A stretch of 64,000 bases of DNA from Bin52 sp965213935 (GTDB lineage: Bacteria > Pseudomonadota > Alphaproteobacteria > Thalassobaculales > Thalassobaculaceae), in the NCBI GenBank assembly GCA_965213935.1, contig CBDCAO010000010.1, positions 640,048 to 704,047 of the forward strand. The letters are read 5' to 3'. Under the pieces are notes generated by a model. That model was not told the origin of the DNA, searched no databases, and was given only the letters and a program-made list of their open reading frames with translations. Position numbers and translations under genes: made by a program. Shown one piece after another: positions 35,976 through 44,958 of this stretch. Every line of letters starts with the position of its first letter. Position 1 is the first letter of the stretch.

Positions 35976-36743
35976 TCAGGCATTCCGGCCGCGGACCAGG
36001 AACCAGCCATTGCGAAAGTCCGGCTTGCCATAGATGAAGCAGGTGCCGTCGAACCGTTCGACGCTGCCACCTGCGGCGAGCACGATGGCGTGGCCCGCTG
36101 CCGTATCCCATTCCATGGTGGGGCCGGTGCGCGGATAAAGATCAGCCTCGCCGGCTGCAACGAGACAGAACTTCAGGGCCGAGCCGCGGGCAATCGAGGC
36201 TGTGACGGGCAGGCCCGCAATGTAGTCCTCGAGTTCCGGGCTGCGATGTGACCGGCTGGCAACCACGGTGAGCGAGTCCGGCTCGGCAACGCGCGCCCTG
36301 ATCGTCCGGCGTGCGCCGCGCGGCGGCGCGGTGAAGGCACCGGTGCCGGCAACACCGGCCCAGATACGTCCGTCTGTCGGGGTCGCCACGACACCGAGTA
36401 CCGGTTCACGATTCCTGACCAGCCCGATGTTGACGGTGAAGTCGCCATTGCGGCTGATGAACTCCCTGGTGCCGTCAAGCGGATCGACCAGCCAGAACGG
36501 CCCGTCGGCGATCTTCACCGCGTCACCGGCTTCCACCCGCTCTTCCGAGACGACCGGGATGTCCGGGGTAAGCGCGACAAGCGCGGGCACGATGACCGCG
36601 TCTGCCGCATGATCGGCCGCGGTCACCGGAGAGCCGTCGGCCTTGTTCCTGATCTGCGCACCGGTGCGGTAGTGCACCATGATCGCCTGGCAGGCCGCGC
36701 GGGCGATGGTGATGACGGGTTCCAGAAGGTCATCGTCGGACAT
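35976..36743 (-). CDS. cysQ: 3'(2'),5'-bisphosphate nucleotidase (CysQ)
   Basis: A 255-residue phosphatase from the ATG at 36743. The metal-binding signatures of the inositol monophosphatase fold are visible: SEERV (Glu), DPLDGTREFI (Asp-x-x-Asp-Gly-Thr) and EWDTAAGHAI. The TREF variant after DG is the CysQ form. It removes 3'-phosphate from PAP/PAPS, linked to sulfate assimilation; this fits loosely with a possible sulfonate importer next door. Inositol phosphatase activity is a less likely alternative. Confidence 0.9.
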   Translation of the reverse strand: MSDDDLLEPVITIARAACQAIMVHYRTGAQIRNKADGSPVTAADHAADAVIVPALVALTPDIPVVSEERVEAGDAVKIADGPFWLVDPLDGTREFISRNGDFTVNIGLVRNREPVLGVVATPTDGRIWAGVAGTGAFTAPPRGARRTIRARVAEPDSLTVVASRSHRSPELEDYIAGLPVTASIARGSALKFCLVAAGEADLYPRTGPTMEWDTAAGHAIVLAAGGSVERFDGTCFIYGKPDFRNGWFLVRGRNA

Positions 36744-36930
36744 CCGCTGGGCTCGCTCGCATCCGGTTGGAGGGTCAGTCCGCATCCTACCGGTCGGGGT
36801 CTGTCTGTACAGGGCTGTGCCCGGCGCAAACGGGGTTTCGGTTCGGTCCTGATCCGCTAAGGTGTCGGCGGTCGGCGATGGGTCGGCGCAAGGTACGGTC
36901 AAGCAGTTCCATTCAGTTGCAGGCACACCC

Positions 36931-38439
36931 ATGACACGAAAACGGTTTGTTGCCGCGCTCATGCGCCACGAGACCAACAGCTTTTCCCCGGTCCCGACGC
37001 CGCTGTCGGCGTTCGGACGCATCGGGTCCACCGGTGCGCCGGCCCGGGGCAAGACCGCGATCAGACACTATCGCGGCACCAACAACCCGCTCGCCGCCTA
37101 CATCGACATTGCCGAGCGGGAAGGGGCCGAACTGGTAGTTCCCGTTGCGGCGAACGCCCATCCGAGCGCGCCGGCGGCCGACAGCGTCATCGATTACGTG
37201 GCGAGCCTTGTGCTGGAAGAAGTGAGGCGCGGATGTGACGCATTGTTCCTCGATCTGCACGGCGCAATGGTGACGGAGGGGTTCGATGACGGCGAGGGTG
37301 AACTGCTGCGGCGATTGCGGGCCGAGGCACCCGACCTGCCGATTGCGGTGGCCCTCGACTTCCACACCAATCTCACCCGTGATCTCGCGACACTGCCAAG
37401 TGTTCTGGCCGGCTACCGCACCTACCCGCATGTCGACATGTACGAGACCGGCCAGAGGGCAGGCGAGGCCCTGCTGCGGGTCATGGCCGGGGAACAGGTG
37501 TCGACGGCCTGGCACTCGCTGCCACTGCTGCCGCACATGAACGTGCACGCGCCATCGCGACCGCCAATGCAGTCGATCATGGACCGCGCCCGCGCCGCGG
37601 AAGCCAGCGGAGAGGTCATGCTGGCGTCTGTGTTCGGGTGCTTTCCGCTCGCCGACATCGAGCATGTCGGCATCTCGGCCGTGGTGGTCGGAGCCAGGGA
37701 CCGGGCAGAACGACTCACCTTCGACCTGATGCAGGAGGCCTGGGACAATCGCGAGGGGTTCATCTTCGAAATCGAACCGATGGAACAGTCGCTTGCGCGG
37801 GCCTCGACCCTGACCGGGGGACCGGTGGTGCTGGTCGATCACGGTGACAACACCGGCTCCGGCGGCAACCAGGACGTGATGGCCGCGCTGCGTGAGGTGC
37901 TCGCGCTCGGACTGGAAAACGTCGTCGCCGGCCCGATTGCCGATCCGGAGGCGGTCGCGAAAATGATCGAGGCGGGAGTGGGCGCGGATGTCGAGATCGA
38001 GATCGGCGGCAAGACCGACATGCCGGCCATGGGGCTGTCGGGTGAACCGTTGCCGGTGAAAGGCCGGATTCGGCGGATCACGGATGGCGTGTTTACCGTT
38101 ACCGGTCCGATGATGACCGGGGTAACACTCAGCATCGGACGCACCGTGGTGCTCGATACCGGTTCGGTGGAGATCGTGGTGTCGGAGGAACGCTACGAGC
38201 CGTTCGATACCGGTTGCTTCACTCACTGCGGCATCGACCCGTCAGGCAAGGACTTCGTCCTGATCAAGTCACGCCAGCACTTCAGGGCGGGTTTCGAGCC
38301 GATCGCGCGCCACATCGTGATGGTGGCCGGACCCGGTCCGACGGCATCGGACTACAGCCTGTTTCCGTGGAAGAATCTCCGCCGTCCGCTTTATCCTATT
38401 GACCCGGACATCCCGTCCAACCTGCCCAGCCAGGCGTGA
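36931..38439 (+). CDS. M81 family metallopeptidase (MlrC-like)
   Basis: A 502-residue protein from the ATG at 36931; the frame is open from 36862 but that part is not conserved in style. The N-terminus has ALMRHETNSFSP, where His and Glu of R-H-E-T-N-S-F are conserved, then FLDLHGAMVTEG and ALDFHTNL, supplying Asp/His metal ligands, followed by AGYRTYPHVDMYETG. These define the M81 (MlrC) domain; VDHGDNTGSGG begins the C-terminal MlrC domain. MlrC linearises small peptides in microcystin breakdown, but most homologues act on unknown peptides or amides. Confidence 0.9.
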   Translation: MTRKRFVAALMRHETNSFSPVPTPLSAFGRIGSTGAPARGKTAIRHYRGTNNPLAAYIDIAEREGAELVVPVAANAHPSAPAADSVIDYVASLVLEEVRRGCDALFLDLHGAMVTEGFDDGEGELLRRLRAEAPDLPIAVALDFHTNLTRDLATLPSVLAGYRTYPHVDMYETGQRAGEALLRVMAGEQVSTAWHSLPLLPHMNVHAPSRPPMQSIMDRARAAEASGEVMLASVFGCFPLADIEHVGISAVVVGARDRAERLTFDLMQEAWDNREGFIFEIEPMEQSLARASTLTGGPVVLVDHGDNTGSGGNQDVMAALREVLALGLENVVAGPIADPEAVAKMIEAGVGADVEIEIGGKTDMPAMGLSGEPLPVKGRIRRITDGVFTVTGPMMTGVTLSIGRTVVLDTGSVEIVVSEERYEPFDTGCFTHCGIDPSGKDFVLIKSRQHFRAGFEPIARHIVMVAGPGPTASDYSLFPWKNLRRPLYPIDPDIPSNLPSQA

Positions 38440-38455
38440 AGGAGGCGCCCTGACC

Positions 38456-38827
38456 ATGACGCTGACCATGCTGCAACACGTCAACATCGTGACCGACAAG
38501 CTCGACGAGACGGTTGCGTTCTACGAGGAGATTCTCGGGTTCACCAACGGTGACCGCCCCGCGTTCGACTTCCCAGGGGCCTGGCTCTACTGTGGCCCCG
38601 AGGCGGTCATCCACCTGATCGGCGTCAACGACCAGTCCGAACGGGGGTCGGGCGTGATCGACCACGTGGCATTCGGGGCCGACGGCTTCGAGAAGTACGC
38701 GGCCTTCCTCACCGACCAGGGGTACGAGCACGAGACCCGGATCGTGCCCGGGGGAAAGCTGCGGCAGATTTTCGTGCGCGATCCGAACCAGGTCCTGATC
38801 GAGCTGAACTTCAGGGCCGACGAGTAG
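38456..38827 (+). CDS. VOC family (glyoxalase-like) protein
   Basis: A 123-residue protein from the ATG at 38456 after AAGGAGG. It has the paired beta-alpha-beta-beta-beta units of the vicinal oxygen chelate fold: LQHVNIVTDKLDETVAFYEEILGF, then VIDHVAFGADGFEKY. Candidate metal ligands are His7 region, His in IDHVAF and Glu in LIELNF. Starts 16 nt after mlrC, probably one transcript. Reaction unknown. Confidence 0.88.
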   Translation: MTLTMLQHVNIVTDKLDETVAFYEEILGFTNGDRPAFDFPGAWLYCGPEAVIHLIGVNDQSERGSGVIDHVAFGADGFEKYAAFLTDQGYEHETRIVPGGKLRQIFVRDPNQVLIELNFRADE

Positions 38828-38834
38828 TCGTTGC

Positions 38835-39848
38835 TCACTCCCGCGGCAGGGCGATGACCAGCTTGCCGAAGTGACCGGCCGCACGCATCGCATGGTAGCA
38901 AGCCCGGGCATCCGCAAAGTCGAAGAACCGGTCGATGACCGGTCGCATGCCGTGGTGGGTGATCGCCCGGTTCATGTCCTCGAACATGCGCCGACTGCCG
39001 ACATACACGCCCTGCAGCCGCAATGACCTGCGCATGATCAGGGTGGGGTTGACCTCGCCGCCGGTCAGCACCCCGATCAATCCGATGGAGCCGGCGATAC
39101 GGGTCGCCGCAACCGAGCGTGCGAGTGTTCCGGCTCCACCGACCTCGACCGTGTGATCAACGCCGCGCCCGTCGGTGAGCCTGGCCACCTCCCGGTCCCA
39201 TTCCGGGTTGCGGCAGTAGTTCACCGTCGCCCAGGCGCCGAGTTCGGAGCACCGCTCAAGCTTCCTGTCGCTCGATGAAGTGATGATCGCCCGCGCACCC
39301 AGCATGCCGCAGAACTGCAGCGCCATGATCGAGACCCCGCCGGTGCCCAGCAGGAGTACCGTGTCACCCGGGCCGACCCGGCCAACCTCGACCAGGGAAT
39401 GCCAGGCGGTAAGGGCCGCACAGGGAAGCGTCGCGGCTTCCCGATCCGACAGGCCCGGCGGCGCATGGACCAGACCGTCCTCGGGCAGGACCCGGAGTTG
39501 GGCAAGCATGCCCTCGGCCGTGCCGCCAAGTGCCCGGTCCATGTCGCGGGCGGTGATCGGGCCGTCGATCCAGCCCTGGAAGAAAGTGCCACAGACGAGG
39601 TCGCCGGCCGCAAACCGGGTGACCCCGTCACCGGTGGCGATCACCGTTCCGGCGCCGTCGGAATTCGGGATCCGGGGATACGGGATGCCCCGGGGGCCCG
39701 GGTCCTCGATAGTGGTGAGGTCGCGGTAGTTGATCGAGGAGGCGGTCATTCGAACCAGGACCTCGCCCTGACCCGGTACCGGGTTGTCGCGTTCGGACTG
39801 GGTGAGGGCGTCGATGCCGCCGTCACCGCGAATTTCCCATGCCTTCAT
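38835..39848 (-). CDS. Zinc-type alcohol dehydrogenase-like / quinone oxidoreductase family protein
   Basis: A 337-residue MDR-family enzyme from the ATG at 39848. SSINYRDLTTIEDPGPRG and PNSDGAGTVIATGDGVTRF are typical of the quinone-oxidoreductase-like branch, and LLLGTGGVSIMALQFC gives the nucleotide-binding motif. The catalytic zinc cysteine of true alcohol dehydrogenases is absent, since the CGTD position reads NYRD. Probably an NADPH-dependent enone or quinone reductase. The keto-acid cleavage gene is 61 nt upstream on the same strand. Confidence 0.88.
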   Translation of the reverse strand: MKAWEIRGDGGIDALTQSERDNPVPGQGEVLVRMTASSINYRDLTTIEDPGPRGIPYPRIPNSDGAGTVIATGDGVTRFAAGDLVCGTFFQGWIDGPITARDMDRALGGTAEGMLAQLRVLPEDGLVHAPPGLSDREAATLPCAALTAWHSLVEVGRVGPGDTVLLLGTGGVSIMALQFCGMLGARAIITSSSDRKLERCSELGAWATVNYCRNPEWDREVARLTDGRGVDHTVEVGGAGTLARSVAATRIAGSIGLIGVLTGGEVNPTLIMRRSLRLQGVYVGSRRMFEDMNRAITHHGMRPVIDRFFDFADARACYHAMRAAGHFGKLVIALPRE

Positions 39849-39909
39849 GGCTGCGGGCCCCCCCCTTGGCGCCAGTGATGGTCTCCTGATGCAGACTCTG
39901 TTGCCGCGG

Positions 39910-40827
39910 CTACAGGTGTCCCCCTGCGCCGTCAGATGCCTGGAACTCGTTGCGTGACAACCCGAAGATCTGCCGGGCCTCGGCCGAGTCAGCCACCGAC
40001 CCGCCGATGCTCTCGATAATCGTGACGGCGCGTTCCACCAGCTGCCCGTTGCCGCTCGCGAGCTGGCCGCGCGCGATGTAGAGGTTGTCTTCCAGCCCGA
40101 CCCTCGCGTGTCCGCCGAGGGTCGCCGCCTGCGCCACCATCGGGAACTCGGTGCGCGAGATGCCGAAGCCGGACCAGGGTGCACCCTCCGGCAACAGGCT
40201 CTTCATGAAGCTCATGCCGTCCGGCGTGGCCGGGGCGCCCCACGGAATACCGAGACAGAGCTGGAACAGCGGGGGTTCGGCGATCACACCCTCACGGATC
40301 AACTGGTTGGCGAGCAGCACGTGGCCGGTATCGAACACCTCGAGCTCGGGCTTCACTCCCATCTCGCGGATGCGACCGGCCATGGCGCGCAGGTGTTTCG
40401 GCACGTTCACCATGGCGTGCTCGCCGAAGTTCATGGTCGAGACGTCGAGCGAGCAGATGTCCGGGCGCAGGTCGTCGACGTGCTCGAGCCGGACTTCCGG
40501 TGAGCGCATCGTCGAGCCGGGCGCCATGTCGACCGGCTCGGTATCGCCGGGAATGAACCTGGCGCCCGGTCCTGTGGTCAGGTTGATGACCAGGTCGGAT
40601 CCACTGTCGCGGATGCGGGCCACCACCTCGCGGTAGAGCGCCGGGTCCATCGAGGGCTTGCCGGTTTCCGGGTTGCGTACATGGATGTGGACCACCGCCG
40701 CGCCTGCCGAACCGGCTTCGAGGCAGGATTTTGCGATATCGACCGGGGTAACCGGGACCGCAGGGTTCCTGTCCGCGGTATCCGCACCGCCGGTCACGGC
40801 ACAGGTAATGATGGTCTTGCCCGACAT
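39910..40827 (-). CDS. Beta-keto acid cleavage enzyme (BKACE, DUF849 family)
   Basis: A 305-residue enzyme starting at 40827 behind GGAGGGG. The family core is clear: TCAVTGGADTADRNPAVPVTP, AVVHIHVRNPETGKPSMD with the two zinc-binding histidines, and GHARVGLEDNLYIARG near the end. BKACE enzymes condense a beta-keto acid with acetyl-CoA to give acetoacetate and a new CoA ester (3-keto-5-aminohexanoate in lysine fermentation, dehydrocarnitine and others elsewhere). The substrate here is unknown. Acetoacetate would feed the CoA-transferase encoded near 63 kb. Confidence 0.92.
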   Translation of the reverse strand: MSGKTIITCAVTGGADTADRNPAVPVTPVDIAKSCLEAGSAGAAVVHIHVRNPETGKPSMDPALYREVVARIRDSGSDLVINLTTGPGARFIPGDTEPVDMAPGSTMRSPEVRLEHVDDLRPDICSLDVSTMNFGEHAMVNVPKHLRAMAGRIREMGVKPELEVFDTGHVLLANQLIREGVIAEPPLFQLCLGIPWGAPATPDGMSFMKSLLPEGAPWSGFGISRTEFPMVAQAATLGGHARVGLEDNLYIARGQLASGNGQLVERAVTIIESIGGSVADSAEARQIFGLSRNEFQASDGAGGHL

Positions 40828-41214
40828 GGTGTTCCCCTCCGTTCCCCAATGCCTGCCCGGCACGCCGCCGGTCCCCCCGCTTATGCCGGATGTGGTTTCT
40901 CGTCAATCGGACCGATCCGTGCTGACAGTGGGCCAGCGGTCATGAGTGTCCGTCATGACGGAACCTGACGAAACATAACACATGATTGGTGAGTGGTGAC
41001 TATTGAAGCCAGCGGTGGCCGAAAGATCGTCACGATGTTGATAATAGGTTGTAATAATTGTGATTATGGGTTTATTTCTGCCTTCCGATTGCGCCAACCA
41101 TAGACGGACAGAGACAGCCGCAGACCCGGATTTGACCCTCGGTCGGTTGCGATTTGAAGACGGATTTGGTAGGGTTTCCGTCGGCACTCGAATTCCGATT
41201 CGGAGGCTCCGGCC
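40828..41214. other. Junction spacer before the tandem recombinases
   Basis: A 387-base stretch without a gene. 40970-41090 is AT-rich compared with surroundings (for example around 41035-41075) and directly precedes the first recombinase. It may contain the recombinase promoter and an attachment or arm site, but no duplicated core was found by eye. Confidence 0.35.
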
Positions 41215-42408
41215 GTGGCGACCGTCAAGCTTGGCAAGCGAAGCATAGACGCGCTGTCCGTCGAGCGCGGCGACAGGGTGTTCTGGGACAGCGACCTGCC
41301 GGGCTTCGGCATACGGGTCCATGCGACGGGCCGCAAGATCTTCGTCGCGCAGGCGCGCACGCCGGGGGGCCTGCCGAAACGGGCGAGGATCGGCCGGTTC
41401 GTGGACATGACGGCGGAGGTTGCGCGCCGGAAGGCGGCGGAGATCATCGACCGCATCCGGCGCGGCGAAGATCCGGTGCCGTCGCGGGAGCCGGCGGAAC
41501 CGACGGTCGCCGATCTGGCGGCGCGCTACATGGCAGCACATGTCGAGGTGAACTGCCGGACGGCGACGGTGAAGAAATACAAAGATCTGCTCAGGCTGCA
41601 TATCCTGCCGGAACTGGGCGGGCTCAGGCTGTCCGAAGTCGACCGGTCGCATGTCTCGGCGCTGCACTACAAATTGCGGGACAAGCCTGTCCAGGCCAAC
41701 GCGGCGGTAGGCGTGGTCTCGAGAATGTTCAGGCTGGCGGTCGCCTGGGGCATGACGCCGACACGGCCCAATCCCTGCCGGTCGGTCAAACGCTACCGGG
41801 GACGCATCTGCGAGCGCTTCCTGACCGAAGAGGAATATGCCCGGCTCGGCCAGGTGCTGTTCGAGGCAGAGTCCGAGGGACCGCGCATGGCCTCGGCGGT
41901 GGCGGCAATCCGCCTGCTGCTGCTGACGGGCCGCCGCCGGAACGAGATCCTGACACTGCGCTGGGAGGATATCGACCGCGCGGCGGGCGAACTGCGGTTG
42001 CGCGACAGCAAGTCCGGTCCACGCCGCGTGCCGCTGACGCCGGCAGTGGAGCGGGTGTTGGCGCGGATAGCGCGGATCGAAGGCAATCCCTGGGTGATCG
42101 TTGGTCAGGAGCGGGGCGAGCGTCTCAGGCAGATCGACACGTTCTGGACCACGCTGCGGGCGCGCGCCGGCCTGGAGGATGTGCGGCTGCACGACCTGCG
42201 GCACAGCTTCGCCTCGCAGGCGCTGGCGATTGGCGAGGGGCTGCCGGTCATCGCCCGGCTGCTTGGCCACAAGACGGTGATGACGACCTACAGATATGCG
42301 CATCTGGCACAGGATACCGAGAAGGTGTCGGCGGCGAAGGTGGGGGACAGCATCGGCAGCGACCTTGCATCCCTCGATATCGAGGGTGACGAAGCCGAGG
42401 CGGCGTAG
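41215..42408 (+). CDS. Tyrosine recombinase/integrase (P4-type), first of a tandem pair
   Basis: A 397-residue protein from a GTG at 41215 with CGGAGG 8 nt upstream. The N-terminal DUF4102-like arm-binding domain has VFWDSDLPGFGIRVHATGRKIF. A SAM-like core-binding domain follows, then the catalytic domain with Arg in LLLTGRRRNEIL, H-x-x-R in LHDLRHSFAS, His in LLGHKTVMTT and the nucleophile Tyr near RYAHL. All active-site residues are present. Its stop is 16 nt before the second recombinase. Confidence 0.93.
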   Translation: MATVKLGKRSIDALSVERGDRVFWDSDLPGFGIRVHATGRKIFVAQARTPGGLPKRARIGRFVDMTAEVARRKAAEIIDRIRRGEDPVPSREPAEPTVADLAARYMAAHVEVNCRTATVKKYKDLLRLHILPELGGLRLSEVDRSHVSALHYKLRDKPVQANAAVGVVSRMFRLAVAWGMTPTRPNPCRSVKRYRGRICERFLTEEEYARLGQVLFEAESEGPRMASAVAAIRLLLLTGRRRNEILTLRWEDIDRAAGELRLRDSKSGPRRVPLTPAVERVLARIARIEGNPWVIVGQERGERLRQIDTFWTTLRARAGLEDVRLHDLRHSFASQALAIGEGLPVIARLLGHKTVMTTYRYAHLAQDTEKVSAAKVGDSIGSDLASLDIEGDEAEAA

Positions 42409-42424
42409 GGCGGAAACAGACGGC

Positions 42425-43630
42425 ATGGCGAAACTCACGCGCACGACAATCTCGCGGCGCACCGTGGACCGGCTGGAGGCGGATCGGGACACGGTGTTCT
42501 GGGACAGCGAGCTGCCGGGCTTCGGGGTGCGGGTCTATCCCACGGGACGCAAGGTCTATGTCGTGCAGACCCGCACCGGCGGCCGGAGCGGCAAGCGGGT
42601 GACGGTCGGGCGCCACGGGGTCGTCACGCCGGAGGAGGCGCGCCGGCGGGCGGCGCTGATCGTGGCGCGGATCAAGGCCGGCGAGGATCCGGTCCCGGAG
42701 CCGCTGGCGGTCAAGGAGGCGAAGGGGCCGACGGTGGGCGACCTGGCGGCGGTCTATCTCAGGGAGGTGGTCGACGTGCGCCTGAAGGAGGCGACGGCAA
42801 AGTCCTATCGCCACGTGATCGGGAAGCACATTCTGCCGGCGCTCGGGTCAAGGCCCGCGCTGGCGTTGGACCATGCAGCAGTATCGGGTTTCCATCACGG
42901 GCTCGCCGCAACGCCGTCTGCGGCCAACCGGGCGGTTGAGATGCTGTTCCGCATCTACCGGGCGGCCGAGGAACGGGAGATGATCCCGGAGGGCAGCAAT
43001 CCCTGCCGGCAGATCGCGAAGAACCGGCAGCGCCGCCACGAGCGCTTCCTGACCGACGGGGAGTTCCACCGGCTCGGGCGGGTGCTGGACGAGGCCGAAC
43101 GCGAGGGCCGCAGGATGATGTATGCCGCGATGGCGATCCGCCTGCTGCTGCTGACCGGCTGCCGCAAGAGCGAGATACTTGGCCTGCACTGGGAGCATGT
43201 CGACCTGGAAGCGCGCGAATTGCGGCTCCCGGATAGCAAGACCGGCCCGCGCAGGGTGCCGCTGTCGCCGGCCGCTGCGGAGGCGCTGGCGCGGATCCCG
43301 CGGGTCGAGGGCAATCCCCATGTCATTCCGGGCGCGCTGGACGGCAATGCCATGACCGGCCTGCAGCGCTACTGGGTGAAAATCCGCGACCGTGCCGGGC
43401 TGGAGGGCATGCGCCTGCACGACTGCCGGCATAGCTTCGCCTCGCGCGCGCTGGCGCTCGGCGAAAGCCTGCCGATGATCGGCCGCCTGCTCGGCCACAG
43501 CCAGGTGCAGACGACCGCGCGCTATGCGCATCTGGCGCGGAACTCGGTGCATGAGGCCGCGCGGCGAGTTTCCGACCGGGTCGAAGCCGCCCTTTATCGC
43601 GATTGTCCGGGTTTCGCGGACGCGAAGTGA
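42425..43630 (+). CDS. Tyrosine recombinase/integrase (P4-type), second of the tandem pair
   Basis: A 401-residue paralogue of the preceding gene, with roughly half the residues identical by eye, starting at the ATG at 42425. The arm-binding motif reads VFWDSELPGFGVRVYPTGRKVY. The catalytic set is complete: LLLTGCRKSEIL, LHDCRHSFAS, LLGHSQVQTT and RYAHL. The two are likely co-expressed. They probably move the island that follows, or are remnants of stacked elements. Confidence 0.93.
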   Translation: MAKLTRTTISRRTVDRLEADRDTVFWDSELPGFGVRVYPTGRKVYVVQTRTGGRSGKRVTVGRHGVVTPEEARRRAALIVARIKAGEDPVPEPLAVKEAKGPTVGDLAAVYLREVVDVRLKEATAKSYRHVIGKHILPALGSRPALALDHAAVSGFHHGLAATPSAANRAVEMLFRIYRAAEEREMIPEGSNPCRQIAKNRQRRHERFLTDGEFHRLGRVLDEAEREGRRMMYAAMAIRLLLLTGCRKSEILGLHWEHVDLEARELRLPDSKTGPRRVPLSPAAAEALARIPRVEGNPHVIPGALDGNAMTGLQRYWVKIRDRAGLEGMRLHDCRHSFASRALALGESLPMIGRLLGHSQVQTTARYAHLARNSVHEAARRVSDRVEAALYRDCPGFADAK

Positions 43631-43744
43631 GCAGCGGTCTTGTCAGCAGAACGGGATATCGGGGGATCGCAGTTTCGACTGGTGGCGGATTCGAACTGTG
43701 TCGACAGAAGGTGGAATACGACCGCGAAATCAATTGCCCCCGGA

Positions 43745-44271
43745 TGTTGTCGCGGTGTTCGATAGCAACGGCTCGCCGATCATGAAGGCCGGTCTGGAAC
43801 GCATCTCACAACTCTACAGGATCGAGAATAGGATCCGGGGGCGACCCGCCAGTTCGTCCGGCGGACCGAGTTCGCGCCGCTGGCAAACGCTTTCGGGATC
43901 TGGGATCTGGTTGGATGAGCAGCGCTCACGCGTCCCGCCTCGCTCGCGCCTCGGTGAGAAGCTGACTTATATCGCCAATCGGTGGGCCGGGTTGCTTGCC
44001 TTCCCGCCCGACGGGCGCGTCGAGATGGACAGCACTTCGTCGAAAATCGAGTCTGCTCGATCAAGCTCACGGCGAAAAACGCGCTGTTCACGGGCCACGA
44101 CGAGGGCGCGCGCTCATGGGACCGTGTCGCCAGCCTTATCGAAACCTGCAAGATGAACGGGCCGAGCCCTACGCCTAGCTCAAGGACACGCTGGAGAAGA
44201 TCGCCGCCCGCTATCCAAACAGCCGCATCGACGAGCTGCTACCCTGGCACTTCAAGCCGCCGTCAAGCTGA
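43745..44271 (+). pseudogene. IS66-family transposase (TnpC) C-terminal remnant
   Basis: Three reading frames together give the IS66 C-terminus. The first has LERISQLYRIENRIRGR and LTYIANRWAGLLAF, then DGRVEMDS. The second continues FVENRVCSIKLTAKNALFTG and ARSWDRVASLIETCKMNG. The third ends with LKDTLEKIAARYPNSRIDELLPW. At least two frameshifts and one internal TAG (near 44176) break it. No IS66 accessory genes or upstream part of the transposase are present. Confidence 0.85.
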
Positions 44272-44279
44272 AAGCGGCG

Positions 44280-44890
44280 TGCCCTCTCCGCTTACAGTTG
44301 AAGTTGAGGTGTTGACTTCTATCGGACGATCGGAACAGTTTTAATGTTCGTAGACAGGGGAAGAACGTTCAGTTATGGTCTTTAGAGTATCATCAGCCCA
44401 AGGTGGGCCGCCGACCGTGTCAGATAGTCGTTCAGGTCTGTTTATTATAGCATAGGTTTTGCGTTTTGCGCTGCACTTGCGCTCGTTATATCTGCAGCTG
44501 TAAGCCATTACTACAGTGAAGGAGAATAGTTTCAGAGATCTGGTTCACTTTGCGTTTTATTTTCTGTACTGCTAGAGATTTATCAATCATTCTTGAGAAA
44601 ATCGCAGCCAAGCAGTTCCGTTTTTATTGAAGGTAAACCGACAATGGTAGAGCCGATAGTTTCTTTCGTGGATCTATGGTTTCATCGATCTGCTTGGTTT
44701 GGAATTGTATTCGGCACGGTAGTTTGGGGGTACGGAGACTTACTGTTCTAGATTGTCTGGGCTAAAGAATCATAATTTTCATCACTTCATGCATTGGATT
44801 TGTTCTTGCGAACGCGAAGAAAAAACGAGCCCACTGCAATCGCTGCCTGAGTTGGAACTTACAAGCACAGTGACCCAAACCTACAGACCC
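44280..44890. other. AT-rich segment without an assignable gene
   Basis: Base composition drops sharply against the rest of the window, with many A/T runs. No family-level gene is seen. Two short frames are notable: a 35-codon frame from the ATG at 44645 with a hydrophobic Trp-rich end (VDLWFHRSAWFGIVFG), and an ATG-less frame near 44450-44540 encoding a membrane-helix-like stretch (GFAFCAALALVISAAV). They may be fragments of a lost membrane protein gene. Confidence 0.4.
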
Positions 44891-44958
44891 ACAAACAGCT
44901 TGCTTCCACGCTCTGCTGTCGCGGCGCGCGCCGTTCGGCCGGTTGCCCCTGCGTATGT

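Noticed and set aside
40903..42492. 529-codon minus-strand frame over the first recombinase
   Set aside because: Antisense to an integrase with complete catalytic motifs; its own translation shows no family pattern.
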